A DNA stretch of 33,805 nucleotides from an uncultured Clostridia bacterium. GTDB taxonomy: Bacteria > Bacillota > Clostridia > Oscillospirales > Oscillospiraceae. A program made the translations under genes and the position numbers. Positions within the stretch are counted from its first letter, which is position 1; each line of letters starts with the position of its first letter. The stretch is taken from contig CANBCW010000022.1 in NCBI GenBank assembly GCA_947367115.1, positions 1 through 33,805 of the forward strand, given 5' to 3'. Shown here in pieces: positions 18,769 through 28,317 of the stretch. Under the pieces are notes generated by a model, which saw only the letters and a list, made by a program, of their open reading frames with translations, was not told the origin of the DNA and made no database searches.

Positions 18769-18928
18769 GTGGGCGAAATGTACGATTTTCCTTCGCGTTT
18801 TTTGTTGCAGAAGCCAACTTTCCTATCAAAAACGCCTAATTCTCCCCATGATCATTCCACTCATACTCGCTGGTAAGTACTGTGACCGGCGCACCGAATG
18901 CCCCACACCATCAGAACATGGCTGATGG

Positions 18929-19016
18929 CGTTCAGGCGGCTGCCTTGGGGCGTTCAGGCGGCTGCCTTGGGGCGTTCAGGCGGCTGCCTTGGGGCGTTCA
19001 GGCGGCTGCCTTGGGG
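18929..19016. repeat. Four perfect 22-bp tandem direct repeats
   Basis: cgttcaggcggctgccttgggg at 18929, 18951, 18973 and 18995, no mismatches. Confidence 0.97.
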
Positions 19017-19022
19017 TAAGAC

Positions 19023-19052
19023 TTGACAAAATGAGTTTTTGGGGGTTATAAT
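19023..19052 (+). promoter_or_regulatory. Consensus sigma-A promoter for the 38-aa peptide gene
   Basis: TTGACA (19023-19028), 18-nt spacer, TATAAT (19047-19052). Confidence 0.8.
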
Positions 19053-19101
19053 AAAAAAGTACACCCAGCCAGTTATATCATGATATGGAGGAAAGCGTAC
19101 C

Positions 19102-19218
19102 ATGAAAAAAGCTTATTTGGAAGCAGAAATCCAGATCGTCCATTTTGAGACAGAGGATATCATTTCTACCAGCGACAAGCTGGATGAGGACGAGCTTCCG
19201 CTGATTCCTGCGGGCTAA
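19102..19218 (+). CDS. 38-aa short peptide, RiPP-precursor-like (not in the ORF track)
   Basis: RBS ATGGAGGAAAG then ATG at 19102: MKKAYLEAEIQIVHFETEDIISTSDKLDEDELPLIPAG*. Flanked by its own promoter and terminator; N-terminus resembles the 6014-6286 peptide. Confidence 0.75.
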   Translation: MKKAYLEAEIQIVHFETEDIISTSDKLDEDELPLIPAG

Positions 19219-19276
19219 GCCGGAATAATTGAACGAAGAAAAGAGCAGACCGATACGGTCTGCTCTTCCCCCTTTT

Positions 19277-19307
19277 CCCCGCCATCTTCGGATGGCGGGG
19301 ATTTTTT
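19277..19307 (+). terminator. UUCG-loop intrinsic terminator, preceded by a 12-bp hairpin at 19241-19267
   Basis: ccccgccatc-ttcg-gatggcgggg then attttttac; upstream aagagcagaccg-ata-cggtctgctctt. Confidence 0.9.
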
Positions 19308-20319
19308 ACGCAATACTGCTCCACTGCCAATCTGCCGCCCACCGGCGGTACTGCGAAACCGAAATCTCCAACCGGCGGCGCAGCCCATCCTCCCGCTTCA
19401 GGAAGGTGCGAAAACAGTCCGTCAGCGCGTCCTCCCGCTTTAGCGCCCCCACGCTGACCACCGTTTCCTGCCAGGAGCCGAACAGCATGCGTGCAATCCC
19501 CTGTGCACGGCTGCTAGATCCAACGCACAATCCCGGCACACCGCAGCTCCATGCCGCCAACGCCCCGGCTGTTCCCACACAGCAGCGGCACAGGGACAGA
19601 TCCCCCCGCAGCACCCGGCAGTCCCCATCCTCCCGGCGCAAGATCCGATCATTTTTCCCAAATTCCCTTTCAACGGCGGTAAGGAACAGACAGTCATTGC
19701 AGCATGGCTTGACGCAGTATGGAATCAAGGCGATCTGCATTGCGGTATTGTCCAAAAGCCAGCGAATCAGGTGGCAGAAGCTGCGGTACAGCAGTCCCTG
19801 CGATGCTTCAAACCGGCACACCGCCGGGCTCAGACACAGCCCCACCGTATCCTTCCGAAACGCTCCCCGCAGCGGGCGAAGCTGCCGCTCCACTAAAAAG
19901 GCCGGATCCGGCCCCAGCCGGACATTTTTCTCCAGCCCTGCGGTGTGAAGCGCCTCCAGGCTTCTCCTGTCCGGCACGATCACCGCATGAAACCGGCTCA
20001 GCTCCCGGGCGGATCGTCGTCCGATGCGCTCTGCCCCCGGTGTCCAACCCCAGAGAACCGTCCGTGTTCCCCGGCGCAGCCTGTCCACGCCGGCAGGCTG
20101 TGCTGTCACGCACCAGTCCCCCGACCCGATGCACCGCTCCGGCACCCCTGAAATGTGGCGGGTCAGGCCAGCCACCGCCCCCAGCCCATAGTGCCAATCT
20201 TCCTCCAGCCCCATTGAAAAAACCTCCGGACGCTCCGGCAGCACCCGGCAGATGCCCCGGATCCGATCCTCGCTGCCGTGATCCCCGCTGCCACCATGTC
20301 CCAAGAGATAATACCCCAT
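19306..20319 (-). CDS. Polysaccharide pyruvyl transferase-like (CsaB-type) protein
   Basis: MGYYLLGHGGSGDHGSEDRIRGICRVLPERPEVFSMGLEEDWHYGLG...; start 20319 preferred (GGAGG upstream) over the longer track ORF, whose extension overlaps a terminator. Confidence 0.6.
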   Translation of the reverse strand: MGYYLLGHGGSGDHGSEDRIRGICRVLPERPEVFSMGLEEDWHYGLGAVAGLTRHISGVPERCIGSGDWCVTAQPAGVDRLRRGTRTVLWGWTPGAERIGRRSARELSRFHAVIVPDRRSLEALHTAGLEKNVRLGPDPAFLVERQLRPLRGAFRKDTVGLCLSPAVCRFEASQGLLYRSFCHLIRWLLDNTAMQIALIPYCVKPCCNDCLFLTAVEREFGKNDRILRREDGDCRVLRGDLSLCRCCVGTAGALAAWSCGVPGLCVGSSSRAQGIARMLFGSWQETVVSVGALKREDALTDCFRTFLKREDGLRRRLEISVSQYRRWAADWQWSSIA

Positions 20320-20431
20320 CCCCGGCTCCCCCTCCATATGGTTCGTAGGTGCCATTATAAACCGAGCCGGAAGAATTGTTGGGCTAATTTTGTCAGTGGC
20401 AGAATATTTCTTTTCACCAGCGCATAAAATG

Positions 20432-20456
20432 TGATCCCCTGCCATCGGCAGGGGAT
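20432..20456 (-). terminator. Hairpin terminator after the solute-binding protein gene
   Basis: gatcccctgcc-atc-ggcaggggatc; a short T-rich stretch follows on the minus strand. Confidence 0.6.
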
Positions 20457-20464
20457 CCATTATC

Positions 20465-22000
20465 TTAGTCCTCAGTTATTTCCACATCAGCCAGGGTTTT
20501 TCCCATATGATAGAAGAATACACTGTCACGAGCCGGATTCAGGTCTGAGAATAGACCGCGCTGGGCAAAAATGGCATAGCTGCGGAACAGGATGGGGCAA
20601 AGCATGCCATCCTCCAGCACCTCCTGATGCAGCGTATAGTAGTTACCGGCGTTGGCTAAAGCATCCAGACACAGGGCATAAATTGCCGTGTCGCTCATGC
20701 CCCCAAAGCTCAGTGTTCCCTCAGAATCATAGAACGCCGACAGATCCATGTTGGATGACAGCTTGGTCTGCCCCAGATACAGGTCATACTTTCCCTTTTC
20801 CAGTGCCTCCAGATAATCCTCACCGTTCAGCTCTGAGGTCGTGACCTTCAGACCGCACTGGTTCAGAGCCTGCGCGATGCTTCGCGCCACCCGGAGCCGG
20901 ATGGTATCGTCGGTGTTTACCAGCAGCGTTACCTCTTTGCTGGCCAGGTTAGCGTCAGCCACCGCCTGCGTCAGCTTAGCCGGATCGTAGGCGTACTTCT
21001 GCGCCAGACCGGCGTTGTACCAAGGTGACTGGGGCGACGCAGGCAGTACCGCGCTGTAAGCAAAGCCGCGGTAATATGTCTCCACGATCGTGTCACGGTC
21101 AATGGCATAGGTCAACGCTGTGCGGATCTCCTTCGTGGAAAGCACGCCGCTCTTGCTGTTGCAGCCCAGATACAGGAAAATGCCTGTCTCGCAATCCCAC
21201 AGCTCATAGTCGCTGTGGAAATCCACATAGCTGCCGCTGCCGGGATCTGCGGTGACCAGCCCGAGATCGGAGAATTCGAATTCATCCCGAAGCTGGGATG
21301 TGTTTTGCCCCTCCACCAGCCGGATATGCTCCGAGGTTACCGGCAGAGCCGCGGCGCACCACCAGTCCGTCCGGCGGCGCAGCCGAAGCTGTTCTTCATA
21401 GGTTTCGTACAGGTATGGGCCGGTGCCCAGCGGCCGCTCCGCATCGAGCTGCGACTGCTTGACGATGGGCACATCCAGCAGCACCGGAAAATTTTCATAA
21501 GGCGTTTCCAGCTGCACCGTGACCGCCCCATCCTCCGTTGTACCAACGGACTTGACATAGCCGAAGCGGCCCTTGTAGATCTCGCTTTTCATCGCTGCCT
21601 TCAGGCTGGCCGCCACATCGGCCGCTGTCAGCACATCTCCATCCGGAAAAGTAGCCTCCGTCAGATAGAAGGTATAGGTCTTCATATCCTTGGACAGAGA
21701 ATAGCTCTTACACAGCACCGGGTAAACGTCGTAATCCGCGTCCACCGCAAACAGCCCCTGATAAATCAGATCAAACAGGTTCTGATTGATGTAATCCCCA
21801 CATTTATAAGGGTTCAGGCTTCTGTCTGGATAATAGGGCAGGCTCATCTCCTGCTCCGTAATACCGGAGGTGGGGGTGGTATTTTCATCCCAAGTCAGGC
21901 CATCGCCGGTGGGAACATAGACCGTTTCTTCCTCCTGACAGCCGGAAAGCAGCCCCGCTGCCAGCACAACGCTCAGCAGCAGTGCAACAAGACGCTTCAT
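20465..22000 (-). CDS. ABC transporter solute-binding lipoprotein, family 5 (oligopeptide/nickel type)
   Basis: MKRLVALLLSVVLAAGLLSGCQEEE (lipobox LLSGC); NQNLFDLIYQGLFAVD, TFYLTEATFPDGDVLTAADVAASL, IRTALTYAIDRDTIV. Confidence 0.85.
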   Translation of the reverse strand: MKRLVALLLSVVLAAGLLSGCQEEETVYVPTGDGLTWDENTTPTSGITEQEMSLPYYPDRSLNPYKCGDYINQNLFDLIYQGLFAVDADYDVYPVLCKSYSLSKDMKTYTFYLTEATFPDGDVLTAADVAASLKAAMKSEIYKGRFGYVKSVGTTEDGAVTVQLETPYENFPVLLDVPIVKQSQLDAERPLGTGPYLYETYEEQLRLRRRTDWWCAAALPVTSEHIRLVEGQNTSQLRDEFEFSDLGLVTADPGSGSYVDFHSDYELWDCETGIFLYLGCNSKSGVLSTKEIRTALTYAIDRDTIVETYYRGFAYSAVLPASPQSPWYNAGLAQKYAYDPAKLTQAVADANLASKEVTLLVNTDDTIRLRVARSIAQALNQCGLKVTTSELNGEDYLEALEKGKYDLYLGQTKLSSNMDLSAFYDSEGTLSFGGMSDTAIYALCLDALANAGNYYTLHQEVLEDGMLCPILFRSYAIFAQRGLFSDLNPARDSVFFYHMGKTLADVEITED

Positions 22001-22800
22001 TCTCTCCCCTCCTTGCAGACGATGATGGCTCCCTGAGAGCCCCGCAGTCCCTTGGTGACCCGGTGAGACCAGAATCGGTGGCTTTGACAAACGGTGCAGT
22101 CGGTGCTGATATCGATATGATGGACACCGGCTTGCCGCAGCGCCAACGCGTTGATTTCTTTAAGGTTTACATAATATTTTTCGCCGTTCGTCCGAATGAA
22201 GGGCTTTGCCTTCTCTCCGAAGGCCGCGATCATGGCATCCGGCACATCCGCATCCGTTTCGAAGCAGCAGAAGCCGATGTTCGGCCCGATGGCTGCCCGG
22301 ATATCCGCAGGATCACTGCCAAATTCCCGGGTCATGGCCGCTGCCGTCTTCGCGGCAATGGCCGCGGCAGTGCCGCGCCAGCCCGCATGTGCCGCGCCTA
22401 CTGCCCCGGTAACAGGATCGTGGAGCAGAATCGGCGTACAGTCCGCGGTGAAGATCGCAAGTCCCACCCCGGGTTCATTGGTGATCAGCGCATCACATTC
22501 CGGCAATTCCGGGCCATACAGCCCGGCGCCAGTCTCGTTCTGCCCTACCCGCAGCACGGTATCTGTGTGGGTCTGGTGGGACAGAACCAGCTTTTTCGGT
22601 TCAAATCCCAGCGCATCACCCAGAATCTGATAGTTTTTCAGTACATTTTCCCATTCATCGCCCCGGTGGATACCGATATTCAGGCTCTCAAGATACCCAG
22701 TACTCACGCCCCCAAACCGCGTGGTGAAACAATGCGGCACCGATATTCCTTCGGCGGTCAGAAATTCCAACGCACCGTATTTCATGGTCGTAATTGGCAT
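21997..22800 (-). CDS. pgeF: PgeF/YfiH-type polyphenol oxidase family protein (purine nucleoside phosphorylase)
   Basis: HCFTTRFGGVSTG, SHQTHTD, TADCTPILLHDPVTGAVGAAHAGWRGT, AAIGPNIGFCCFE. Confidence 0.9.
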   Translation of the reverse strand: MPITTMKYGALEFLTAEGISVPHCFTTRFGGVSTGYLESLNIGIHRGDEWENVLKNYQILGDALGFEPKKLVLSHQTHTDTVLRVGQNETGAGLYGPELPECDALITNEPGVGLAIFTADCTPILLHDPVTGAVGAAHAGWRGTAAAIAAKTAAAMTREFGSDPADIRAAIGPNIGFCCFETDADVPDAMIAAFGEKAKPFIRTNGEKYYVNLKEINALALRQAGVHHIDISTDCTVCQSHRFWSHRVTKGLRGSQGAIIVCKEGRE

Positions 22801-22821
22801 AGGATTCCCCTGCAGGTCAGA

Positions 22822-25569
22822 TTATTCGCCCATTTTTTCTTTCTGCATGCAGCACTTTTTATACTTCTTTCCGCTGCCGCAGGGGCAGGGATCGTTGGGG
22901 CCGGCCTTCTTCTCCTTTCGGACAGGCTGCTTCTTCACCTGCGCGTTGACGGCAGCGCCGGTGCCGGTCTCCTTGGCGACGCGTTCCCGCTTGACCTCCT
23001 GCTTAGGCCGCAGCTGCACCAGGAACATCCGGCGGACAGTCTCCTCCCGGATGGCCTGAATCATGGCCTGGAACATTTCGTAGCCCTCTTCTTTGTAAGC
23101 AATCACCGGGTCATGCTGGCCGTAGGCTCGCAGACCGATGCCCTGCTTCAGATCGTCCATGGCATCTATGTTGTCCATCCAGTATTCGTCCACCACCCGG
23201 AGCATGACCACACGCTCCAGTTCGCGCATAACACTGGGCGTAAAGGCAGCTTCCCGCTTCTCATAGGTCTGGACGGCCAGATCATAAAGCAGATCCGTCA
23301 CTTCCCCGGCATCCAGCTTACTCAGCTTTTCAGGCACTTCGCAGGCACCCTTCGGGAAGTATATCCCTTCAAACTGGGCAGTCAAAGTCTTGAATGCCTC
23401 TTCATCCAGATGGCCGGCACTGCTCATAGCAGTAGTCACCGCGGAGGAAACCACCTCACGCAGCATGCTCAGCATATTATCCCGGAGGCTCTCGCCATCC
23501 AGCACCTTCTGGCGCTGGGCATAAATGACCTCACGCTGGATATTCATAACATCGTCGTATTCCAGAACGTTCTTTCTGGCACGGAAGTTCCGGCTTTCCA
23601 CGTTTTTCTGGGCGTTTTCCACGGCATTGGACAGAATTTTTGCGTCAATGGGGGTGTTCTCGTCGATGCCCAGCGTATCCATCATGCCCATGACCCGGTC
23701 TGTAGAGAACAGGCGCATCAGGTCATCCTGCAGGCTCAGGTAGAAGCGGCTCTCGCCGGGGTCTCCCTGCCGTCCGGAACGGCCGCGGAGCTGATTGTCA
23801 ATACGGCGGGACTCATGCCGTTCGGTGCCGATGATGACCAAGCCGCCCGCAGCACGAACCTTTTCCGCCTCATCCCGGATCTCTGCTTTGTATTTTGCCA
23901 GCAGTTCCTCATACTTCTCACGGACAGCCAGAATCTCAGGATCATCCGTCTCAGCATAAGAATCGGCTTCTGCCAGCAGCTCCTCGGTGTAATCCAGCTT
24001 CCGCAGTTCATTTTTCGCCATGAACTCGGCATTGCCGCCCAGCACGATATCCGTACCACGGCCTGCCATATTGGTGGCGATGGTAACCGCGCCGAACTTG
24101 CCCGCCTGTGCCACGATCTGTGCTTCCTTCTCATGATACTTGGCGTTCAGCACGTTATGGGGCACGCCTGCCTTTTTCAGCAGCTTGCTGAGGATCTCAC
24201 TCTTTTCAATGGATACCGTACCAACCAGCACCGGCTGACCCTTGGCGTGGCACTCGATAACCTGATCGATGATGGCCTTGAACTTGCCCATCTCGGTCTT
24301 GTAGACCACATCCGTCCGGTCAATGCGGGCGATGGGACGGTTGGTGGGAATCTCGACCACATCCAGCTTGTAGATAGCGGCGAATTCCTCTTCCTCGGTC
24401 AGTGCCGTACCGGTCATGCCGGACAGCTTATCGTACAGGCGGAAGAAATTCTGGAAGGTGATGGTCGCAAGCGTCTTGCTCTCACCGGCAACGGTAACAC
24501 CTTCCTTAGCTTCGATGGCCTGATGCAGTCCCTCATTGTACCGGCGGCCGTACATCAAACGGCCTGTGAACTCGTCGACAATGATGATCTGCCCATCCTT
24601 GACCACATAGTCAATATCCCGCTTCATCAGACCCCGGGCCTTCATGGCCTGGTTCAAATGGTGGGACAGCGTCGTATTTTCTGCATCCGCCAGGTTTTCC
24701 ACTCCGAAATACTTCTCGGCCTTGGCGATACCTTCTGCAGTCAGGGACACGGTGCGGGCTTTTTCATCCACAAAGTAATCGCAGTCGTAATCATCCTGCA
24801 CTTCCTTCTCATCGGTCTTTGCAAAGACCTTCCGGCGCAGGGTAGAAACAAAGTAATCCGCCATCTCATACAGCTTGGAGGATTCCTCGCCCTTGCCGGA
24901 GATGATCAGGGGGGTACGGGCTTCGTCGATCAGAATGGAGTCCACCTCGTCCACGATGGCAAAGGCATGCCCCCGCTGGACAAGCTCCTGCTTGTAGATG
25001 GCCATATTGTCACGAAGGTAATCAAAGCCCAGTTCATTATTGGTGCAGTAGGTAATGTCGGCGGCATAGGATACCCGGCGCTCGGCGGGAGTCATGCCCG
25101 GAATGATCAGGCCAACAGACAGACCCATGTAGCGGTAGACCTTACCCATCCACTCCGAGTCACGCTTAGCAAGATATTCGTTCACAGTGACCACATGGAC
25201 ACCCTGTCCAGTCAGCGCGTTGAGGTAACAGGGCAGAATCGCCACCAACGTCTTGCCTTCACCGGTCTTCATTTCCGCAATTCGCCCCTGATGCAGCACA
25301 ATACCGCCAATGAGCTGAACCGGATAGGGCTTCATGCCCAGAACGCGCCAGGCCGCCTCCCGGATAGCGGCAAACGCCTCCGGCAGCAGATCATCCAGAT
25401 CCTCGCCCTGGGCTATGCGCTCCTTAAATTCAGCCGTTTTTCCCTTCAGCGCCTCTTCACTGAGGGCAGCGTATTCCTTCTCCAGTCCCAGAATCTTGTC
25501 CACCGTGGGCTGGATCTTCTTGATCTCCCGCTGAGAGCGGGTGCCAAACAGTTTTGTAATGAGTCCCAT
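22822..25569 (-). CDS. secA: Preprotein translocase ATPase SecA
   Basis: [18 protein letters not shown]...GEGKT...[14 protein letters not shown]...[30 protein letters not shown]-terminal [14 protein letters not shown]. Confidence 0.98.
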   Translation of the reverse strand: MGLITKLFGTRSQREIKKIQPTVDKILGLEKEYAALSEEALKGKTAEFKERIAQGEDLDDLLPEAFAAIREAAWRVLGMKPYPVQLIGGIVLHQGRIAEMKTGEGKTLVAILPCYLNALTGQGVHVVTVNEYLAKRDSEWMGKVYRYMGLSVGLIIPGMTPAERRVSYAADITYCTNNELGFDYLRDNMAIYKQELVQRGHAFAIVDEVDSILIDEARTPLIISGKGEESSKLYEMADYFVSTLRRKVFAKTDEKEVQDDYDCDYFVDEKARTVSLTAEGIAKAEKYFGVENLADAENTTLSHHLNQAMKARGLMKRDIDYVVKDGQIIIVDEFTGRLMYGRRYNEGLHQAIEAKEGVTVAGESKTLATITFQNFFRLYDKLSGMTGTALTEEEEFAAIYKLDVVEIPTNRPIARIDRTDVVYKTEMGKFKAIIDQVIECHAKGQPVLVGTVSIEKSEILSKLLKKAGVPHNVLNAKYHEKEAQIVAQAGKFGAVTIATNMAGRGTDIVLGGNAEFMAKNELRKLDYTEELLAEADSYAETDDPEILAVREKYEELLAKYKAEIRDEAEKVRAAGGLVIIGTERHESRRIDNQLRGRSGRQGDPGESRFYLSLQDDLMRLFSTDRVMGMMDTLGIDENTPIDAKILSNAVENAQKNVESRNFRARKNVLEYDDVMNIQREVIYAQRQKVLDGESLRDNMLSMLREVVSSAVTTAMSSAGHLDEEAFKTLTAQFEGIYFPKGACEVPEKLSKLDAGEVTDLLYDLAVQTYEKREAAFTPSVMRELERVVMLRVVDEYWMDNIDAMDDLKQGIGLRAYGQHDPVIAYKEEGYEMFQAMIQAIREETVRRMFLVQLRPKQEVKRERVAKETGTGAAVNAQVKKQPVRKEKKAGPNDPCPCGSGKKYKKCCMQKEKMGE

Positions 25570-25692
25570 ATCGTTTCTCCTTATCGAAGTCATTCTTCAT
25601 TAGGCCATAGGCATGGATTTTATCCATTATACCACACCGCTTCGGAAAATAATAGATGATTTTGTAAACATTTTGCCCTTCTGATGCTGCAA

Positions 25693-25720
25693 AAAAGCTG
25701 CCGCGCGAGCGGCAGCTTTT
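25693..25720 (-). terminator. Intrinsic terminator after the TraX-family gene
   Basis: aaaagctgccgc-gcga-gcggcagctttt, with a T-tract on the minus strand. Confidence 0.85.
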
Positions 25721-25732
25721 GATGTATCACCA

Positions 25733-26506
25733 TTAGAAGCAGTACTTCCCAACCAGACCGATCGCCAGCAGCAGAACCGGATAGGCCAGATAATTGACGA
25801 TCTTATTCTCCTCACCGGGTTCCTCATTGTAGAAGTGAACCATCAGGAAGGTGATGGGAGCAGCAAGATAGAAGAGCGAGAACGCGGTACACAGGAACAT
25901 CGCCGCGCAGCCGCCCAAAATCTGCCATGTGCGCTTTTTGCGCAGAAGCCACAGCACCGTCACCATCACAACAACAGCCGCGGCATCATGGATGCGCAGC
26001 ATCTCGACCCAGAAGATCGCGATAACAACCACCAGAATTTTAATCAAAATATTCTTGATGCTTGTTCCGGCGTAGTAACGGAGCAGATAAAGCACGATCA
26101 GCGCCAGCACCATACCAAACACAGGGTTGCGGCTGTCCAGATCGATCCACTTGCCGCTCATGGCCAGGTTGAACGGAATTTCGCTCAGCACCGCCACGCC
26201 CGCGACGCGAAGGATATAATTCTTCAGGCTGGAGGTGTGCAGGAAGCCTTCCACCAGCAGGAAGGAGAAGATGGGCACACCGCAGGCCAACACAAACTGC
26301 AGGACGATTGCGACGGTAGCCAATGCCAGGTTTTCGGGGTTTTCCATCAGCTTCAGCAACTGCTCACCGGAATTGATGCCGACACCCAGATAACCGTTCT
26401 GGAGAATGCACTGTCCTGCCGTTCCCAAGGCGATAAACAGCAGTCCCCAGATGCGGATTGCCTGACGGGATGTGCCTCTGGGTCTATTCAGGGGTAGATT
26501 GTTCAT
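25733..26506 (-). CDS. TraX-family multi-pass membrane protein
   Basis: MNNLPLNRPRGTSRQAIRIWGLLFIALGTAGQCILQ...; hydrophobic helices and VAVLSEIPFNLAMSGK typical of TraX-type proteins. Confidence 0.7.
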   Translation of the reverse strand: MNNLPLNRPRGTSRQAIRIWGLLFIALGTAGQCILQNGYLGVGINSGEQLLKLMENPENLALATVAIVLQFVLACGVPIFSFLLVEGFLHTSSLKNYILRVAGVAVLSEIPFNLAMSGKWIDLDSRNPVFGMVLALIVLYLLRYYAGTSIKNILIKILVVVIAIFWVEMLRIHDAAAVVVMVTVLWLLRKKRTWQILGGCAAMFLCTAFSLFYLAAPITFLMVHFYNEEPGEENKIVNYLAYPVLLLAIGLVGKYCF

Positions 26507-26649
26507 AGAGTTGGGCTCCTTTGAGGGTATAAATAGATCAGGGATCTTGTAAAAGCCGATATTCCCGTGCGAAGATCGGTTTTTAGAAGATTCCGGAGCA
26601 AGAAGGCCCTTCCCGCCTTTCTGTGGCAGGAAGGGCGCAATGAAAATGA

Positions 26650-28311
26650 TTACTTGCTGGGAACCAGAACAGCGACGCCATAGGCGGGCATATTCAGGGT
26701 GGTGCCGTCCATCGCAACGGACTCGCCATTGGCGGACAGAGTCGCCACCAGTTTCCAATCCGCATAAGCGGACAGGTCAACCTTCGCGCCAGCCGTGTCG
26801 TCATCAATGTTCATCAGAATGATGCACTCCTCATCGTTCCACGTCTTGCGCATCGCGCTGACACAGCCCACATTCAGAGCGGTCTCAGCCGTGATTGCAC
26901 CGTGGGAGATGACAGGAAGGGCGTTGCGAATGGCAATGGCCTCCCGGTAGTAGTTATACACCGAGCTGGCATTCTGCTGCTGCTCGACCAAGCTGCCCAT
27001 GGGGTAGCCAACATCAGGCAGGCTGCACTCAGGAGGCAGATTGGTGGTGCCGTTATTGCGCTCAGCATTCCAGTACATCGGTGCCCGCTTGGAAGGATCG
27101 TTACCGCTGCCAGGCATTCCGATCTCCTCGCCGTAGTAGATGAACACGCTGCCGCTCATGAAGATATTCATAGCCGCAGCCATCTTGATACGGAGCTCAT
27201 CACCGGAAACAAATCCGTAGATACGGCCAACATCGTGGTTGCTCAGGAAGGGAGCATCGATATAATTGGGGTTGTTTTCGGAATAAGCCTTGTTTGCGGT
27301 CTGCAAAGCAGTTGCCCAACTGTTTACCATCGAGCTGTTGCCGCGGCCGTTGACGACCTTTACCAGCTTACCGTCCGAGTTGCCGAAGGGGTAATTAAAA
27401 ATGCTGGTAAAGCCGCTCTCATAATAGCTGCTGATAATGACATGGCTGTTTTCCCACACTTCAGCAACCATATACGCATCGGGCTTGATGGAAGTCGCGG
27501 TCTGCTGCAGCCAGTTCAGAACTTCAACGTTCTTGCTGACTGCGCCGGTGTAGAATTCCTTCGCCGCATCCACACGGAAACCGGCGACACCCTTATTGAG
27601 CCAGAATTCCATAACCGCCTTGACATCCTGACGCATATCCTCGCTGGCCCAGTTCAGGTCGGGCATGGCCGTGCTGAACTGGCACTCATAGTAATAGTTC
27701 TTGGAACCGGAAACTTTACTGTAGCCAGTCTTCGCCTCGGTGGCAAAATTGTAATAACCGAAGTACTTACAATCTTCCACATTGCCCAGCTCACCCGCGT
27801 CCAGTCCCCGAATATACTCACAAGCCTGCGTAAACCAGGTATTGTTGTAGCCGGAATGATTAACGACCAGATCAAGGATTACGTGGATATCACGCTTTTC
27901 GCACTCGGCCATCAGAGCATCGAAATCCTCCATGGTGCCGTACTGCGGGTCAATGCCGTAGTAGTCATTGACATCATACTTGTGGTAAGAATTGCTGGGA
28001 TGAATCGGCATCAGCCAAATACCATTGATGCCCAGCTCCTCCAGATAATCCAGCTTGGAAATGACACCCTGCAGATCGCCGATGCCATCGCCGTTGGAAT
28101 CGCAGAAGGAGTAAACGAAGATCTCGTACCAGGTGCGGTAGTTGTCATCGGGGCTGGTGCCCAGCTGCGCGTACTGCGCCAGACGCTCCTCCAGCAGCGC
28201 CAGCTCGTCCGGTTCCGTTGGTTCCGTAGTAGGAGAGCTGGTGGGCGTACAGCCCACCAGCATCATAACAACTAATACGAAACACAGCAGCTTCTTCAAG
28301 TGCCGTGCCAT
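26650..28311 (-). CDS. GH13 alpha-amylase family lipoprotein
   Basis: MARHLKKLLCFVLVVMMLVGCTP (lipobox); YEIFVYSFCDSNGDGIGDLQGVISKLDYLEELGINGIWLMPI, DLVVNHSG, GFRVDAAKEF, VAEVWEN, FLSNHDVGR. Confidence 0.93.
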   Translation of the reverse strand: MARHLKKLLCFVLVVMMLVGCTPTSSPTTEPTEPDELALLEERLAQYAQLGTSPDDNYRTWYEIFVYSFCDSNGDGIGDLQGVISKLDYLEELGINGIWLMPIHPSNSYHKYDVNDYYGIDPQYGTMEDFDALMAECEKRDIHVILDLVVNHSGYNNTWFTQACEYIRGLDAGELGNVEDCKYFGYYNFATEAKTGYSKVSGSKNYYYECQFSTAMPDLNWASEDMRQDVKAVMEFWLNKGVAGFRVDAAKEFYTGAVSKNVEVLNWLQQTATSIKPDAYMVAEVWENSHVIISSYYESGFTSIFNYPFGNSDGKLVKVVNGRGNSSMVNSWATALQTANKAYSENNPNYIDAPFLSNHDVGRIYGFVSGDELRIKMAAAMNIFMSGSVFIYYGEEIGMPGSGNDPSKRAPMYWNAERNNGTTNLPPECSLPDVGYPMGSLVEQQQNASSVYNYYREAIAIRNALPVISHGAITAETALNVGCVSAMRKTWNDEECIILMNIDDDTAGAKVDLSAYADWKLVATLSANGESVAMDGTTLNMPAYGVAVLVPSK

Positions 28312-28317
28312 AGGCAA

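Noticed and set aside
18929-19016. CRISPR array
   Set aside because: Repeats are contiguous with no spacers and no cas genes are present.
18918-19019. 34-aa ORF reading through the 22-bp repeats (MADGVQAAALGRSGGCLGAFRRLPWGVQAAALG)
   Set aside because: No RBS; 22 bp is not a multiple of three, so successive repeats read in different frames; the region sits upstream of the promoter.
19306-20460. Longer N-terminus of the pyruvyl transferase-like gene (start 20460)
   Set aside because: The extension overlaps the upstream gene's terminator hairpin (20432-20456); the start at 20319 has an RBS and begins at the conserved MGYYLLGHGGSG.
21982-25659. 1225-aa plus-strand ORF
   Set aside because: Antisense to secA and pgeF, which are unambiguous.
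25733-26506. TraX as evidence of a conjugative element
   Set aside because: TraX-family proteins are common chromosomal genes in Firmicutes; no relaxase, T4SS, integrase or att repeats were seen.
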